64,000 bases of DNA from Flavobacteriaceae bacterium UBA3611 (GCA_002375495.1 DFLU01000005.1:118315-182314); one strand, 5' to 3'. Counted from the first letter of the stretch, positions 18,088-27,386 are shown. Notes: generated from the sequence alone by a model not told the origin. Numbers and translations are program-made.

Positions 18088-19458
18088 CTACACGAAAACA
18101 GTAACCACATCATTCAGCTTTGGTACCGTTACACGCCAAGAAAACGTAGCTTCCAGTTTTACGCTGAGTGCTTGTAATGAAGTAGGTTCACCATGAATTA
18201 GAAACGTATTTTCAGGTATATTTTTTATTTCACTCAACCAATGTAAGATCCCGTTCTGATCTGCATGGGCAGAGAGGCTTTCAATGTGTTCAACCGTAGC
18301 GTTCACTGGATAATACTTCCCGAAAAATTTCAGTTCATGTGCGCCTTCCAACAATTGTCGTCCCCTAGTGCCTTCCGCTTGATAACCCACTAGTAGAATT
18401 GTAGTAGTTGGCACGTCGATGAGTTGTTGCATGTATGTTAGTACACGACCTCCTGTTACCATACCACTACCGGCGATTACAATTTTTGGTCTGGGGTCGT
18501 CAACTGTTTCCCATGTTTCTTTATACGATGAAACAATATGCATCCGTTTTTTCATAGCTTTAAATTCTGTGGGAGGGATTTTATGCCATTGCGAAAACCG
18601 CTCAAAAACCCCCAGGACATTGCTACCCATAGGGCTATCTATAAATATTGGAATATTAGGGATACGCCGTTCATTATATAATTTCCAAAGAAGAAACATT
18701 AACGTTTGCAAACGTTCTACGGCAAAGGAAGGTATAATCAAAGTGCCGCGATTGTGAATTGTTTTGTTAATGAGTGCAATTAATTTTTCTGAAACACTCT
18801 CTTCTGGATGTAACTTTCCACCGTAGGTACTTTCCAAAAAAAGATAATCTGCCCATTGGGGCTTCTCTGGCGGGAACAATAACAGGTCATTTTTCCTGCC
18901 TACATCTCCAGAAAATACAAACGTTTTACCAAAAAGCGCTAATTCGATAAAGGTAGCACCAATAATGTGACCGTTATATCGAAATCGATATTTACAATTT
19001 TCCGAAAGCGAATGCCAGACATCTTTTTCTGCTGGCACCAACATCTTGATGGTGCGAGCGGCATCTTCAATCGTATAAAATGGCAAGGCTGGTTGGTGTT
19101 TAGAATACTTTTCTTTATTGGCACGTTCTGCATCTTCTTCATGTATTTTTGCGCTGTCCAACAATATAATTTTTGTGATTTCCAAGGTGGGTGAAGTTCC
19201 CATTATCTTACCCTGAAATCCCTGTTTCAGAAGCCTAGGTAGATAGCCTGTGTGATCTAAGTGACCATGGGTTAATAACACAGTGTCAATGGCTGAAACC
19301 TCAAAAGATAGATCCTGCCAATTTTGCTCCCGCAATTCTTTTAGTCCCTGAAACATCCCACAATCTACAAGTATATTTTGTTCGGGTGTTTCTAATAAAA
19401 ATTTAGATCCTGTGACGGTTCCCGAAGCTCCTAAAAAATGTATGTTAACAGTATTCAT
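18088..19458 (-). CDS. MBL-fold beta-CASP ribonuclease (CPSF/YSH1-like)
   Basis: A 456-residue metallo-beta-lactamase with an inserted beta-CASP domain, the architecture of RNA-processing nucleases. Metal-ligand motifs are GTVTGSK, THGHLDHTG (the HxHxDH signature), the His in GHIIGATFIEL, and FSGDVGR. Downstream are GSGMVTGGRV, SLSAHADQ and a terminal LIHGEPTS, all typical of the family. The start MNTVNIHFLG at 19458 is chosen; the further upstream extension overlaps the previous gene. It is the last gene of a usp / ATP-cone nuclease / RNase operon under regulon site 3, suggesting RNA turnover in the induced state. Confidence 0.92.
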   Translation of the reverse strand: MNTVNIHFLGASGTVTGSKFLLETPEQNILVDCGMFQGLKELREQNWQDLSFEVSAIDTVLLTHGHLDHTGYLPRLLKQGFQGKIMGTSPTLEITKIILLDSAKIHEEDAERANKEKYSKHQPALPFYTIEDAARTIKMLVPAEKDVWHSLSENCKYRFRYNGHIIGATFIELALFGKTFVFSGDVGRKNDLLLFPPEKPQWADYLFLESTYGGKLHPEESVSEKLIALINKTIHNRGTLIIPSFAVERLQTLMFLLWKLYNERRIPNIPIFIDSPMGSNVLGVFERFSQWHKIPPTEFKAMKKRMHIVSSYKETWETVDDPRPKIVIAGSGMVTGGRVLTYMQQLIDVPTTTILLVGYQAEGTRGRQLLEGAHELKFFGKYYPVNATVEHIESLSAHADQNGILHWLSEIKNIPENTFLIHGEPTSLQALSVKLEATFSWRVTVPKLNDVVTVFV

Positions 19459-19459
19459 T

Positions 19460-20296
19460 TCAATTTGAGTTACATAGCATTGAGATTTCAGAAAGTATTT
19501 TTGCTTTGCGGGTTTCAGAAACACCCAAATGATCTAGGTAAAATACGTCGTTGGCCAATTGGCGGCACAGCACAATATCCCGACTTAGGAGAAATTGTTT
19601 TTCTCTATTAGTGAGCAAAGTTGAAACAGTTATTGGATAGAGCCCCAATCGGTCAATGCGATCCTTTAGCCCATTATCTTCAGGGTGGTCCCAACTAAGC
19701 AAATACAAACCTGCACATTTTCCGTAGGCAAGTGCATCTTTCGTAAACCGGGTGTTTGTGACCACCCAGCCTTCATTGGGGCAATTGGGTGTGTCTTTAT
19801 ATTGCGCAAGAATGTCTTGGTATCTAGAGTGAATGTACAAAGGCACTTTGACGTTACAGGTAGTTGATTTTTCACTATGAAATTTACATTCGGCAACAAT
19901 ATGCTGCCCATTTTTAGATGCAATTACATCTACTTCATGCGACACACATTTGCCTTGCATTATTTTGCCCACCTCAACCTCATAACCAGCATATTTTAAT
20001 ACTGCGCCTATAAAATTTTCGAACGGAAACCCAGTGGGTCCCAACTCATAAATCGCCTTTTTGAGTTTGTATTTAGAAGCATAGATCGACTTGCGCCTTT
20101 TCAACAGTGAGAACGCACGGTTGTAAATTTCTTTGGTAGAAATACCTTGGTACAATTCATCACGTACCACGTTGATGATATTGTCGACAGTGAGTTCATC
20201 GGCCCCACTTCGATACAAGCTGGTCCTCAATTTGTCTATTGAAAAATCTACTTTTTCACCAGAAGACTTTATAACTTTAAAGGGTTCTTTTTTCAT
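19460..20296 (-). CDS. ATP-cone domain fused to Mrr-like PD-(D/E)XK nuclease
   Basis: A 278-residue protein. Residues 1-90 form an ATP-cone (VIKSSGEKVDFSIDKLRTSL, NIINVVRDELY, AFSLLKRR), the nucleotide-sensing module best known from ribonucleotide reductases. A restriction-endonuclease-like domain follows with HEVDVIA (D123) and VAECKFH (E136, K138), the D-ExK site. The C-terminal 60 residues are helical and helix-hairpin-helix-like (LGVSETRKAKILSEI). ATG at 20296 is preferred over the TTG at 20302. It lies 2 bp after a usp gene and 1 bp before the beta-CASP RNase gene. It probably acts on DNA in response to ATP/dATP level; that is inferred from the domains only. Confidence 0.85.
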   Translation of the reverse strand: MKKEPFKVIKSSGEKVDFSIDKLRTSLYRSGADELTVDNIINVVRDELYQGISTKEIYNRAFSLLKRRKSIYASKYKLKKAIYELGPTGFPFENFIGAVLKYAGYEVEVGKIMQGKCVSHEVDVIASKNGQHIVAECKFHSEKSTTCNVKVPLYIHSRYQDILAQYKDTPNCPNEGWVVTNTRFTKDALAYGKCAGLYLLSWDHPEDNGLKDRIDRLGLYPITVSTLLTNREKQFLLSRDIVLCRQLANDVFYLDHLGVSETRKAKILSEISMLCNSN

Positions 20297-20298
20297 AT

Positions 20299-21150
20299 TC
20301 AATTGCGGAAATCGTGCAAAGCTAATACGGGTACCTTTGCATTGAGACCCAAATCTTTTACCAAGGGTCTTGAGAAAATAGAACCAAAAAAGCTGTGTTT
20401 TTTATTAATAAAGGCAATCATTTCACTATTGCGGCTTTGCGCGAAGATGTTGAGCCCTGTTTGGACATCGGTATTTTCAAGTGTGTGGAAACTATATTTC
20501 AATCCTTCAAAACACGATTCGAGCAATGCTTTTTTCTCATTCTGTTCTTTTGAAAGTTCTTTTTCTTTTGAAATGTGCAAAATTCTAATGGGCGCATTTG
20601 TAATGTTCGCAATTTCGTACAGATAGTTGAGCTCTCTTCGTTTATAATGCGTTTTGAAACTGGTGGGAAATACAATTTCGTTGGGTTTTTTAAAAGAGAC
20701 ATTTGCAGGAACCATAAATACAGGACAGTTGCGCACTTTTTCCATTATTTCGGCAGAACTCCTGCCAAAATTATAATTTTCATCATCTGTTTCTCCCCTA
20801 GAACCTATTGCTATTAGCTCGATATCGTATTTTTCAACCGTATTCTTAATTACTTCTACCAACGGACCAAATTCGCACATGAAATGATATGTATGGTTTG
20901 GATACTCATCTTCAAATTTCAGCTGTACCTTCAACCCCTCCATCTTTTTTTCAGAAGTATGCTTTAGTGATTGCAACACATCGCTTGAAGGTTCTGGAAT
21001 CGATAAATTGTCTGTCGAGTAACCCAACGAAAAATACGTATTCAAAACATAGAATTCTACTTGTTGGTCTTTAAACAACTCAACTACATACGCTATAGCA
21101 TTTGTTGCATTTTTTGAAAAATCTGTCGGTACTAATATCCTTTTTTTCAT
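20299..21150 (-). CDS. Universal stress protein, tandem UspA domains
   Basis: A 283-residue double Usp protein starting MKKRILVPTDFSKNATNAIAY. The nucleotide loop of the first half reads GSRGETDDENYNFGRSS, so the last Gly is followed by Arg-Ser, slightly unlike its paralogues. It is the first gene of an operon with the ATP-cone nuclease and the beta-CASP RNase. Regulon site 3 lies 57 bp upstream and overlaps the stop codon of the next usp gene. The second half has decayed motifs and probably no nucleotide site. Confidence 0.93.
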   Translation of the reverse strand: MKKRILVPTDFSKNATNAIAYVVELFKDQQVEFYVLNTYFSLGYSTDNLSIPEPSSDVLQSLKHTSEKKMEGLKVQLKFEDEYPNHTYHFMCEFGPLVEVIKNTVEKYDIELIAIGSRGETDDENYNFGRSSAEIMEKVRNCPVFMVPANVSFKKPNEIVFPTSFKTHYKRRELNYLYEIANITNAPIRILHISKEKELSKEQNEKKALLESCFEGLKYSFHTLENTDVQTGLNIFAQSRNSEMIAFINKKHSFFGSIFSRPLVKDLGLNAKVPVLALHDFRN

Positions 21151-21176
21151 CTTGATGAGCTTTATGGTTCTTCGTA

Positions 21177-21219
21177 TAAAAATAAGCCCGAAACAGCCGT
21201 TTTACTATGATATTTATCA
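21177..21219 (-). promoter_or_regulatory. Regulon promoter, site 3
   Basis: Palindrome TGATATTTATCA (21208-21219), 23 bp, then TATTTTTA (21177-21184) on the minus strand. The palindrome overlaps the TGA stop of the upstream usp gene. It drives usp, ATP-cone nuclease and RNase. Confidence 0.88.
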
Positions 21220-22065
21220 GTCTTGGGCAGGTACTATCAAAAATGGAATAAGCGAGAATTTTGCAATGTCTTTTACCGTAGCCTCCCTAAATAACCGCAC
21301 AAAAACATTGTGCTTGTAATAGATCATTGCCAACAGATCTATATTTTCTTTTTGTATGTATGATGTAATTGCATTGTATGTGTCTGAAGTGCCCGGCAAC
21401 CAATTGTTTTCTGGGTTCGTTTCTTCTAAGATTTCATGAAGTTGATGTGCGTTGGCACGTTGCTCGTCTGACTTTTTTTCCTTTTTTTGAACGTACACCA
21501 CCTTCACGGTCGCATTTGTTTTTCCTACTAGTTCTAACAAGGGTTCAAGTTCAACTTTTGAGTATGGTCTCTTAAATCCTGTGGCAAAGGCAATTTTCTC
21601 TACCGATTTGAATTCGAAACCCTGGGGAATGATCAATAAGGATGCTTTCTTTATTTTGCGTATCATCGCAAGGGTATTGCTTCCAACTAAAATATCTGCA
21701 GCTCCGGTACTGCCTTTGTTACCCATAACGACAAGATCTGCCTGTTCTTTAACTATTAATTTATTTATTGCTCTTGCTAACGTGAGCGAGGTAGCTATAG
21801 TTTTATAGCTGTGATTGGCATTTGGAACGTCCTTCGCAATGGCATGTTTTACTTCATCACATTGTTCTTCGTAAGTCGAATAGAATTCTGCAACAACAGC
21901 TTCGGTTTTTGCAATATCTACCCGGCTGGTCATATGGCTTACTTGGTTTTCAAAAGAGTGCACAATAATAAATGTACATTCTGTTTCAGCATACAACTGT
22001 GCTGCATATTGTAATGCGGCGTATGCATTCGCTGAAAAATCTGTGGGAACAAGAATTGTTTTCAT
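21217..22065 (-). CDS. Universal stress protein, tandem UspA domains
   Basis: A 282-residue double Usp protein starting MKTILVPTDFSANAYAALQYA. The first half has the complete ATP loop GNKGSTGAADILVGS. It is the third gene of a three-usp operon, only 12 bp after the preceding usp, with no promoter of its own visible. The second half shows a Lys-rich linker (VQKKEKKSDEQRANAHQL) and ends FLIVPAQD. Sequence divergence from the adjacent copies is large, so the duplication is old. Confidence 0.92.
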   Translation of the reverse strand: MKTILVPTDFSANAYAALQYAAQLYAETECTFIIVHSFENQVSHMTSRVDIAKTEAVVAEFYSTYEEQCDEVKHAIAKDVPNANHSYKTIATSLTLARAINKLIVKEQADLVVMGNKGSTGAADILVGSNTLAMIRKIKKASLLIIPQGFEFKSVEKIAFATGFKRPYSKVELEPLLELVGKTNATVKVVYVQKKEKKSDEQRANAHQLHEILEETNPENNWLPGTSDTYNAITSYIQKENIDLLAMIYYKHNVFVRLFREATVKDIAKFSLIPFLIVPAQD

Positions 22066-22077
22066 AAAGGGAATGTT

Positions 22078-22926
22078 TTATTGTCTCTCTACGGAAGGGA
22101 TCACCAAAAACGGGACATTGGTATGATACACCACCTGATTTATGACGGGTTTAAATAATAAGTTTTCTAAAAAATTGTGCTTGTTATGGATCATCACAAT
22201 CAAATTGATTTTCGACTTCATTTGAAACTGTTCCACAGCACCCAATACGTCGGTTCCTTCTGCCTCATGAAAAAGGTGTGCATTACGGATAAAATAGTTG
22301 TCCAAAAACGTTTTAGCTTCCTGTTGTTTTTCGGTTAATGCAGTACCGTAATACACATTCAACATATTTAATTCAGATACGTGCTGTTCGCACAGTTCCC
22401 GGAGCATTGGTAGATACTTATTGTCTTTGTCGAAGTTATAATCTGTAGGAAATAGAATTTCCTTCGGCTCTTCAAAACTGAAATTTTCAGGAACTGCCAA
22501 TACGGGAACCTTTATTTTTTTAATGGCATACATGGTGTGTGTTCCCAAAAATATTTCTTTAGCTCCAGTAGCACCTTGCGTACCCATAATTACAAGATCT
22601 ATTCCTTTTTCTTCTATTATTAGTTCCATTTCTGAAATAAGCATATTAAAGCTTGTAGCATATTTCAAACTATGTTTGGGGTTTTTAAAACTTGCCTCGA
22701 GCTTTTCTTTAAGGGCATCCATCTTTTTATCTGCATTTTCTTTGGCTGCTTCTTGCAGTGTTATGGCAGAATAACTGTCCATCATACTTCCTGCGCTTAT
22801 CATAGCTGGGGTATAGGTGTGCAACAAATAGAATGTGCATGTTTCCTGTTTATACAATTGAAGCGCATACGCTATGGCATTATAAGCGTTTTCTGAAAAA
22901 TCTGTGGGCAACAATATTCGTTTCAT
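22078..22926 (-). CDS. Universal stress protein, tandem UspA domains
   Basis: A 282-residue double Usp protein starting MKRILLPTDFSENAYNAIAYA. The ATP loop is GTQGATGAKEIFLGT, ending in Thr instead of Ser, which still fits the G-2x-G-9x-G(S/T) pattern. It is the middle gene of the three-usp operon, 28 bp after the first. It contains the HNKHNFLENLLFKPVI segment shared with several neighbours in the second domain, a family-specific mark of these Bacteroidota tandem Usps. Confidence 0.92.
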   Translation of the reverse strand: MKRILLPTDFSENAYNAIAYALQLYKQETCTFYLLHTYTPAMISAGSMMDSYSAITLQEAAKENADKKMDALKEKLEASFKNPKHSLKYATSFNMLISEMELIIEEKGIDLVIMGTQGATGAKEIFLGTHTMYAIKKIKVPVLAVPENFSFEEPKEILFPTDYNFDKDNKYLPMLRELCEQHVSELNMLNVYYGTALTEKQQEAKTFLDNYFIRNAHLFHEAEGTDVLGAVEQFQMKSKINLIVMIHNKHNFLENLLFKPVINQVVYHTNVPFLVIPSVERQ

Positions 22927-22954
22927 AGTATTCTTAATTTAAGTGAAGTTATTG

Positions 22955-23800
22955 TTATCTCGGTAGGTTTTGAAGGACCAAAAAGGGGATTTCTATTTCT
23001 AAACCTATTTTTTCGATGGCAGAGCGATACAGCAGGTTTTCTAAATAAGAATGTCTGTGGTTTACCATCACAAGCATATCTATAACACTGTCTTTCAAAG
23101 TTTTGTTTACTGCTGCGGTAATGTCTTTTCCAGGTGTTTTTATGTAAGAAATTTTCACGTCTTCAAAGCAGCACCCGGCAAGTGCTTTGTTATCTTGCTG
23201 TCTATGTGAAAGTTGCTCAGCTTCGGAAATATGCAGAAAATGAACTCTGGTAACAAATCGTTTCGCGATGGTATTTATAAGTTTTAGTTCCCTGCGATTA
23301 AATGGGAGCATATAATTGGTGGGGAATAGAATATTTTCTGGAGGATACCCGTGAAACCCAACGGGAACCGCTAGCACCGGACAACTAACATATTTAATTA
23401 CTTGAAGTGTCTGGCTACCAAAAGTAATATCGTCTTTATTCGTTTTTCCTTTGGTGCCCATTACAATAATATCTGCATTGCTTGTATTGGCCAGATCATT
23501 TACCTCATCTACCAGACTACCAAATTTGGCCACATATTCATAGGTGTGTTTTGGGTTGGGCGATAGCTCCAACATTTGGGCGATAACTTTTTGTAATGCC
23601 CTTTCTATTGCCGCTTCACTTTTTTGCTTGTATTCTTCAAAGAATTCACGGTCCATTTCCATGGTGTTTTCATATACATCATCGGCAAAAGCATTCATAA
23701 TGACAAACCTGCTTTTTTCATATTTGAAGAGTTCTACCGCATAGCGAATAGCATTATCTGCAGTTTCAGAAAAATCGGTAGGAATGATGACGGTTCTCAT
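22955..23800 (-). CDS. Universal stress protein, tandem UspA domains
   Basis: A 281-residue double Usp protein starting MRTVIIPTDFSETADNAIRYA. The ATP loop reads GTKGKTNKDDITFGS, intact in the conserved glycines. It is the first gene of the three-usp operon and is preceded by one of the best regulon promoters (site 4), 56 bp upstream. The second half keeps VNHRHSYLENLLYRS, matching the paralogues. Confidence 0.93.
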   Translation of the reverse strand: MRTVIIPTDFSETADNAIRYAVELFKYEKSRFVIMNAFADDVYENTMEMDREFFEEYKQKSEAAIERALQKVIAQMLELSPNPKHTYEYVAKFGSLVDEVNDLANTSNADIIVMGTKGKTNKDDITFGSQTLQVIKYVSCPVLAVPVGFHGYPPENILFPTNYMLPFNRRELKLINTIAKRFVTRVHFLHISEAEQLSHRQQDNKALAGCCFEDVKISYIKTPGKDITAAVNKTLKDSVIDMLVMVNHRHSYLENLLYRSAIEKIGLEIEIPFLVLQNLPR

Positions 23801-23825
23801 AGTAGCTGTTTTAGGTTTCCTATCC

Positions 23826-23868
23826 CAAAGCTACAGTGCGAAACATTCTTATAAAATGATATTTATCA
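23826..23868 (-). promoter_or_regulatory. Regulon promoter, site 4
   Basis: Perfect palindrome TGATATTTATCA (23857-23868), 23 bp, then TAGCTTTG (23826-23833), a perfect TAnnTTTG. It drives the three-usp operon that starts at 23800. Confidence 0.9.
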
Positions 23869-23911
23869 GCCTAATAATAGATTGTACATCTATTTGGCAG
23901 ATAGAAGAAAA

Positions 23912-24748
23912 TTATTCGTGTAGCACCAAGAAAGGGATTCGGGTGTGGTAGCTAATTTTCTGGACCCGGGGTTTAAATAAAATTCGCTGGAAGAGATTGA
24001 GACTTTTCGCGATCATCACCACCATGTCTATTTTAAAAGAGCTGACAAACGACTGCAGCGCGTCTTCCAGATTAGGGTCTTCTACTACGTGAAAGCTATG
24101 GGGTACCTCGGCCAAAGAATCATTTAGATAAATCCTGTTGGTATTTTGAAAAGCGTTTAAAGGTTGTTCATTTTGGGCTACCCTCAGAACTTTGACCATC
24201 GATTGATGGATTTTTGCCATACCCTGCAACAGTTGCAGGACCTTGTTGGTATAAGGAATGTTGAAATCTGTAGGAAATCCGATATTTACGGGCGGTTTAA
24301 AAGTAGCTTCTTCTGGGATGACCAAGATGGCACATTTAACTTTTGTAATAACAGCCCCCGTGCTGCTACCTACGGTTATTTCTTTTATGCCTGAAGCACC
24401 TTTTGTGCCCATTGCTATTAGATCGATATTATTCGTTTTTACATAGCTCCGTATACTCTCAATAAAACGCCCTTTTACTACAGTTGCGATGATGGCATGG
24501 TTGTTAATGCGGTTTTTAGCATTTACCCTAGCTACTAGCGAATCCATATTGTCCTGCAGTTCACTTTCAATTTCGCCCAATGCAAGGAAGCCTGCTGTGT
24601 GTAAATTTTCATCTCTAGGGAGAGTGTAAGCAGTATCGACGTGCAAGAAATGAAATGTGACACGTTCCTCACGAAAGAACTCAAAAGCATATTGGATAGC
24701 GTTCCAAGCATTAAGAGAAAAATCTGTAGGAATTAATATATGCCGCAT
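23912..24748 (-). CDS. Universal stress protein, tandem UspA domains
   Basis: A 278-residue double Usp protein starting MRHILIPTDFSLNAWNAIQYA. The first half has the ATP loop GTKGASGIKEITVGS. The gene is monocistronic, lies between the three-usp operon and the regulator gene, and has its own strong regulon promoter 48 bp upstream. The response-regulator gene ends 74 bp upstream, so read-through from the regulator operon is also possible. Confidence 0.93.
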   Translation of the reverse strand: MRHILIPTDFSLNAWNAIQYAFEFFREERVTFHFLHVDTAYTLPRDENLHTAGFLALGEIESELQDNMDSLVARVNAKNRINNHAIIATVVKGRFIESIRSYVKTNNIDLIAMGTKGASGIKEITVGSSTGAVITKVKCAILVIPEEATFKPPVNIGFPTDFNIPYTNKVLQLLQGMAKIHQSMVKVLRVAQNEQPLNAFQNTNRIYLNDSLAEVPHSFHVVEDPNLEDALQSFVSSFKIDMVVMIAKSLNLFQRILFKPRVQKISYHTRIPFLVLHE

Positions 24749-24765
24749 TACTTTTGATTATCGTA

Positions 24766-24808
24766 CAAAAGTATTAGGGTGCTAAGCAGTAAAGAATGAC
24801 AATTATCA
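24766..24808 (-). promoter_or_regulatory. Regulon promoter, site 5
   Basis: TGACAATTATCA (24797-24808), 23 bp, then TACTTTTG (24766-24773), a perfect TAnnTTTG. It drives the usp gene that starts at 24748. Confidence 0.88.
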
Positions 24809-24822
24809 GTTACTCAAAATTA

Positions 24823-25869
24823 TTACTCCATCATCTCAAGGGCCTTCAGATCACGAATGGTAATATTTCTACCCTCGATTTCTATAAGATTCTTCTTTTT
24901 GAATTCAGACAAGGTACGTATCAAACTTTCTGTGGCGATTCCGGCCACGCTAGCCAAGTCTGCACGTGAAATCTTGATGGCTTCGTCAGGTTTCTTGTTG
25001 AGAATCTTTGAAAACTGTAAAATAGTCTGGGCCGTTTTTTTACGTACTGAGCTGTATGCCATTTGTAGCAGTTGTTCTTTTATTTCTGAAACGGTATCAC
25101 TCAACACATTCACAAGTGCCAAGGATACTTTTTGATTTTTGCCAAGAATATCTTTTAATGAACTTTTAGAGATGCCAGCCAATTCTGATTCTTCAACAGC
25201 AGTAGCTGTTTCCTCATAGGGTACATTATCTTCAAAAGAAGTAAATCCCACAAATTCATCTTCCTTATAAAGTGCCGTGATGAGTTCTTTACCACTTTCA
25301 TCCAATTTATGACTTTTTACGACTCCTTTTAATATAAGGAAAATAGTATTGGAGCGACTCCGCTCTTCGTAAATAACCTCCCCTTTTTTGTAGGTGCTAA
25401 TTACACCATTATCGTCAAAAAAATTTTTTAGTTCGTTTAAGTCCCGAAGATCATCTTCCTTTTCTGTGAAAGTTGGCGCTATGGCTTTCGCTAAAATTTC
25501 AGCTTTTGCCAATCTACTTTCAATGGCGCTTATTAATTCATCCTCTTCAAAAGGCTTGGTAAGGTAATCGTCTGCCCCGAGGTCCATCCCTTTTCGTATT
25601 TCTTTGTGCTCTGTTTTGGCAGATAAGAATATAAAGGGAATGTGTGCCGTTTTTTCATCTAAAGATAAGGCTTCCAGTACTCCATAACCATCTACTTCGG
25701 GCATCATTATATCGCAAACAATGAGGTTTGGCAGGTATTCCTTAGCCATATCGATACCAATCTTACCGTTAGGAGCCGTAAAAACATGGTAATTGGCAAG
25801 TTCTAACAGTTCTGCAGTGTTTTCTCGAAGGGCAGTATCGTCTTCTATTAAAAGTATGTTTTTCATCAT
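24823..25869 (-). CDS. Response regulator with Crp/Fnr output (REC-cNMP-HTH_Crp)
   Basis: A 348-residue transcription factor with three parts: a receiver domain (1-125, phospho-acceptor D53 in VCDIMMPE, K105 in LTKPFEED), a Crp/Fnr-type cyclic-nucleotide-fold beta-barrel (about 145-260) and a Crp winged helix (about 270-340). The recognition helix has E314 and R318 (TESLIRTL), at the places where Fnr and Crp use Glu and Arg to read the TGA of their sites. Only one Cys (C52) exists, so it cannot carry an Fnr [4Fe-4S] cluster. It overlaps the kinase gene by 4 bp. It is the best candidate to bind the TGAY-N4-RTCA palindromes around it. Confidence 0.93.
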   Translation of the reverse strand: MMKNILLIEDDTALRENTAELLELANYHVFTAPNGKIGIDMAKEYLPNLIVCDIMMPEVDGYGVLEALSLDEKTAHIPFIFLSAKTEHKEIRKGMDLGADDYLTKPFEEDELISAIESRLAKAEILAKAIAPTFTEKEDDLRDLNELKNFFDDNGVISTYKKGEVIYEERSRSNTIFLILKGVVKSHKLDESGKELITALYKEDEFVGFTSFEDNVPYEETATAVEESELAGISKSSLKDILGKNQKVSLALVNVLSDTVSEIKEQLLQMAYSSVRKKTAQTILQFSKILNKKPDEAIKISRADLASVAGIATESLIRTLSEFKKKNLIEIEGRNITIRDLKALEMME

Positions 25870-27386
25870 TGGTCTTTATCAGTGATTGGAATGGTTACCA
25901 CAAAAGTGGAGCCCTTATTTTCAATACTTGTAAATGTAATGCTGCCTCCCAAGTTTTCCAAATGCGTCTTTACAATATTGAGCCCAATACCGGTTCCTTG
26001 GTTCAGCAAAGCATTTTCGGCTCTAAAGTATCGGTTAAAAATGTGCTTTTGTTCTTCTTTTGGAATTCCAATCCCTTCATCTGAAATGGAAATCTTAAGG
26101 CTATCTTCGTTCTGTTCAATAATTATATTTACGGTGGTATTTTCTGAAGAATACTTAACCGCATTGTTAATCAAATTGGTTAAAACGAGTGCCAAGATTT
26201 TTTCATCAAAGTGTACCACAATAGTATCTATGCCTTCGGGATAGGCAATCGTTTGTCCTTCCTTCAACATCATATTGGCATCATAAATAACTTCGTTCAC
26301 CACTTTACTCAACGGAAAACTCGCAAAATTGTAGTTTACACTTCCACTTTCAAGCCGTTCTATGGATAAAAAATCATTGATGATATTATTGAGGTATTTT
26401 ACCTTACTGGTTATAGTGTTAAGGTGTTTCTCCCGTTTTTCCTGTTGGTCTTCTTTTGTATATTTTCCGGCCAACGTGGCAGAAGTTAAAATACCGCTCA
26501 ATGGCGTTTTAAATTCATGAGAAACCAATGACAAAAATTTTGTTTTCAGTTCGCCCAATTCTTTTTCTTTTTTGAGGGCATCTTGCAACTGTCGGGTACG
26601 AATGGCAACTTCCTTTTCCAATTTATTCGTGTACTCAACTCGTTCGGTAATGTCTAAAATTATGGCTACCAGAGTATCTTTATTCTCTTTCACCGTTTTC
26701 TGCAAATGAACTTCAACAGGATATGTACTTGCGTCTTTACGTTGATGCGTGGTATAGAATATTAGCTTTTCTTTTTCACCAATTAATAAAGGTGTGATTT
26801 CATTCCGAAAAGCAGCTTCGTCAAAATCGGGTTTAATATCTACTGGGGTCATACTTCTCAATTCGTCCAGTGTATATCCTATGTTTTGTTGTGCCCCCTT
26901 ATTCACATCCATGAATTTTAATGTGGCTGCATCAAATATGAAAATTTCGTTGAGTGATTCGTTAAAAATCTCAGCCCAGTGCTTCAATTCCTGTTCAGCT
27001 TTTTTTCTAACGGTAATGTCAATTACCAAAGCCATTACATACTCTTGGTCATAGATGGAAAAGGGGTTCAATCCGGCCTCGACTGGGAAATGTGATCCAT
27101 CTTTTCGGCGTCCGTATAAATTGCGACCATGCCCCATAGAACGCTTCTCGCTCTTATCCATAAATTCATCTACATGCGAATGGTGGCTATGATGGTATTT
27201 TTTGGGGATCAAAATATCGAGGTGCTGCCCTAGCAATTCGTCCTCGGCATATCCAAAAACTTCGTTTGCCGCCGAGTTGGTCGCCACAATGTGTTGCTCT
27301 TTGTTTACGATAACGATTCCCTCAGAAACGGCTTCTGATAAAATCTTAAAAACATTGCTCCCCTTTTTAAATACTTCCATAGGCAT
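25866..27386 (-). CDS. PAS-PAS sensor histidine kinase (FixL-like N-terminal PAS)
   Basis: A 506-residue soluble kinase with no membrane segment. PAS1 (about 10-125) contains ILIPKKYHHSHHSHV and MGHGRNLYGRRKDGSHFP. These align by eye with the haem PAS of FixL, and H68 falls at the haem-ligand position. PAS2 spans about 137-250. A coiled linker leads to HisKA with H290 in SLVSHEFKTPLSG, then HATPase_c with NLINNAVKYSS, SDEGIGIPKEE and GTGIGLNIV. The partner is surely the overlapping REC-Crp gene. Sensing of O2 or redox through haem is an inference; many non-haem PAS domains also carry His here. The start may be ATG 27386 or 27380. Confidence 0.92.
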   Translation of the reverse strand: MPMEVFKKGSNVFKILSEAVSEGIVIVNKEQHIVATNSAANEVFGYAEDELLGQHLDILIPKKYHHSHHSHVDEFMDKSEKRSMGHGRNLYGRRKDGSHFPVEAGLNPFSIYDQEYVMALVIDITVRKKAEQELKHWAEIFNESLNEIFIFDAATLKFMDVNKGAQQNIGYTLDELRSMTPVDIKPDFDEAAFRNEITPLLIGEKEKLIFYTTHQRKDASTYPVEVHLQKTVKENKDTLVAIILDITERVEYTNKLEKEVAIRTRQLQDALKKEKELGELKTKFLSLVSHEFKTPLSGILTSATLAGKYTKEDQQEKREKHLNTITSKVKYLNNIINDFLSIERLESGSVNYNFASFPLSKVVNEVIYDANMMLKEGQTIAYPEGIDTIVVHFDEKILALVLTNLINNAVKYSSENTTVNIIIEQNEDSLKISISDEGIGIPKEEQKHIFNRYFRAENALLNQGTGIGLNIVKTHLENLGGSITFTSIENKGSTFVVTIPITDKDQ

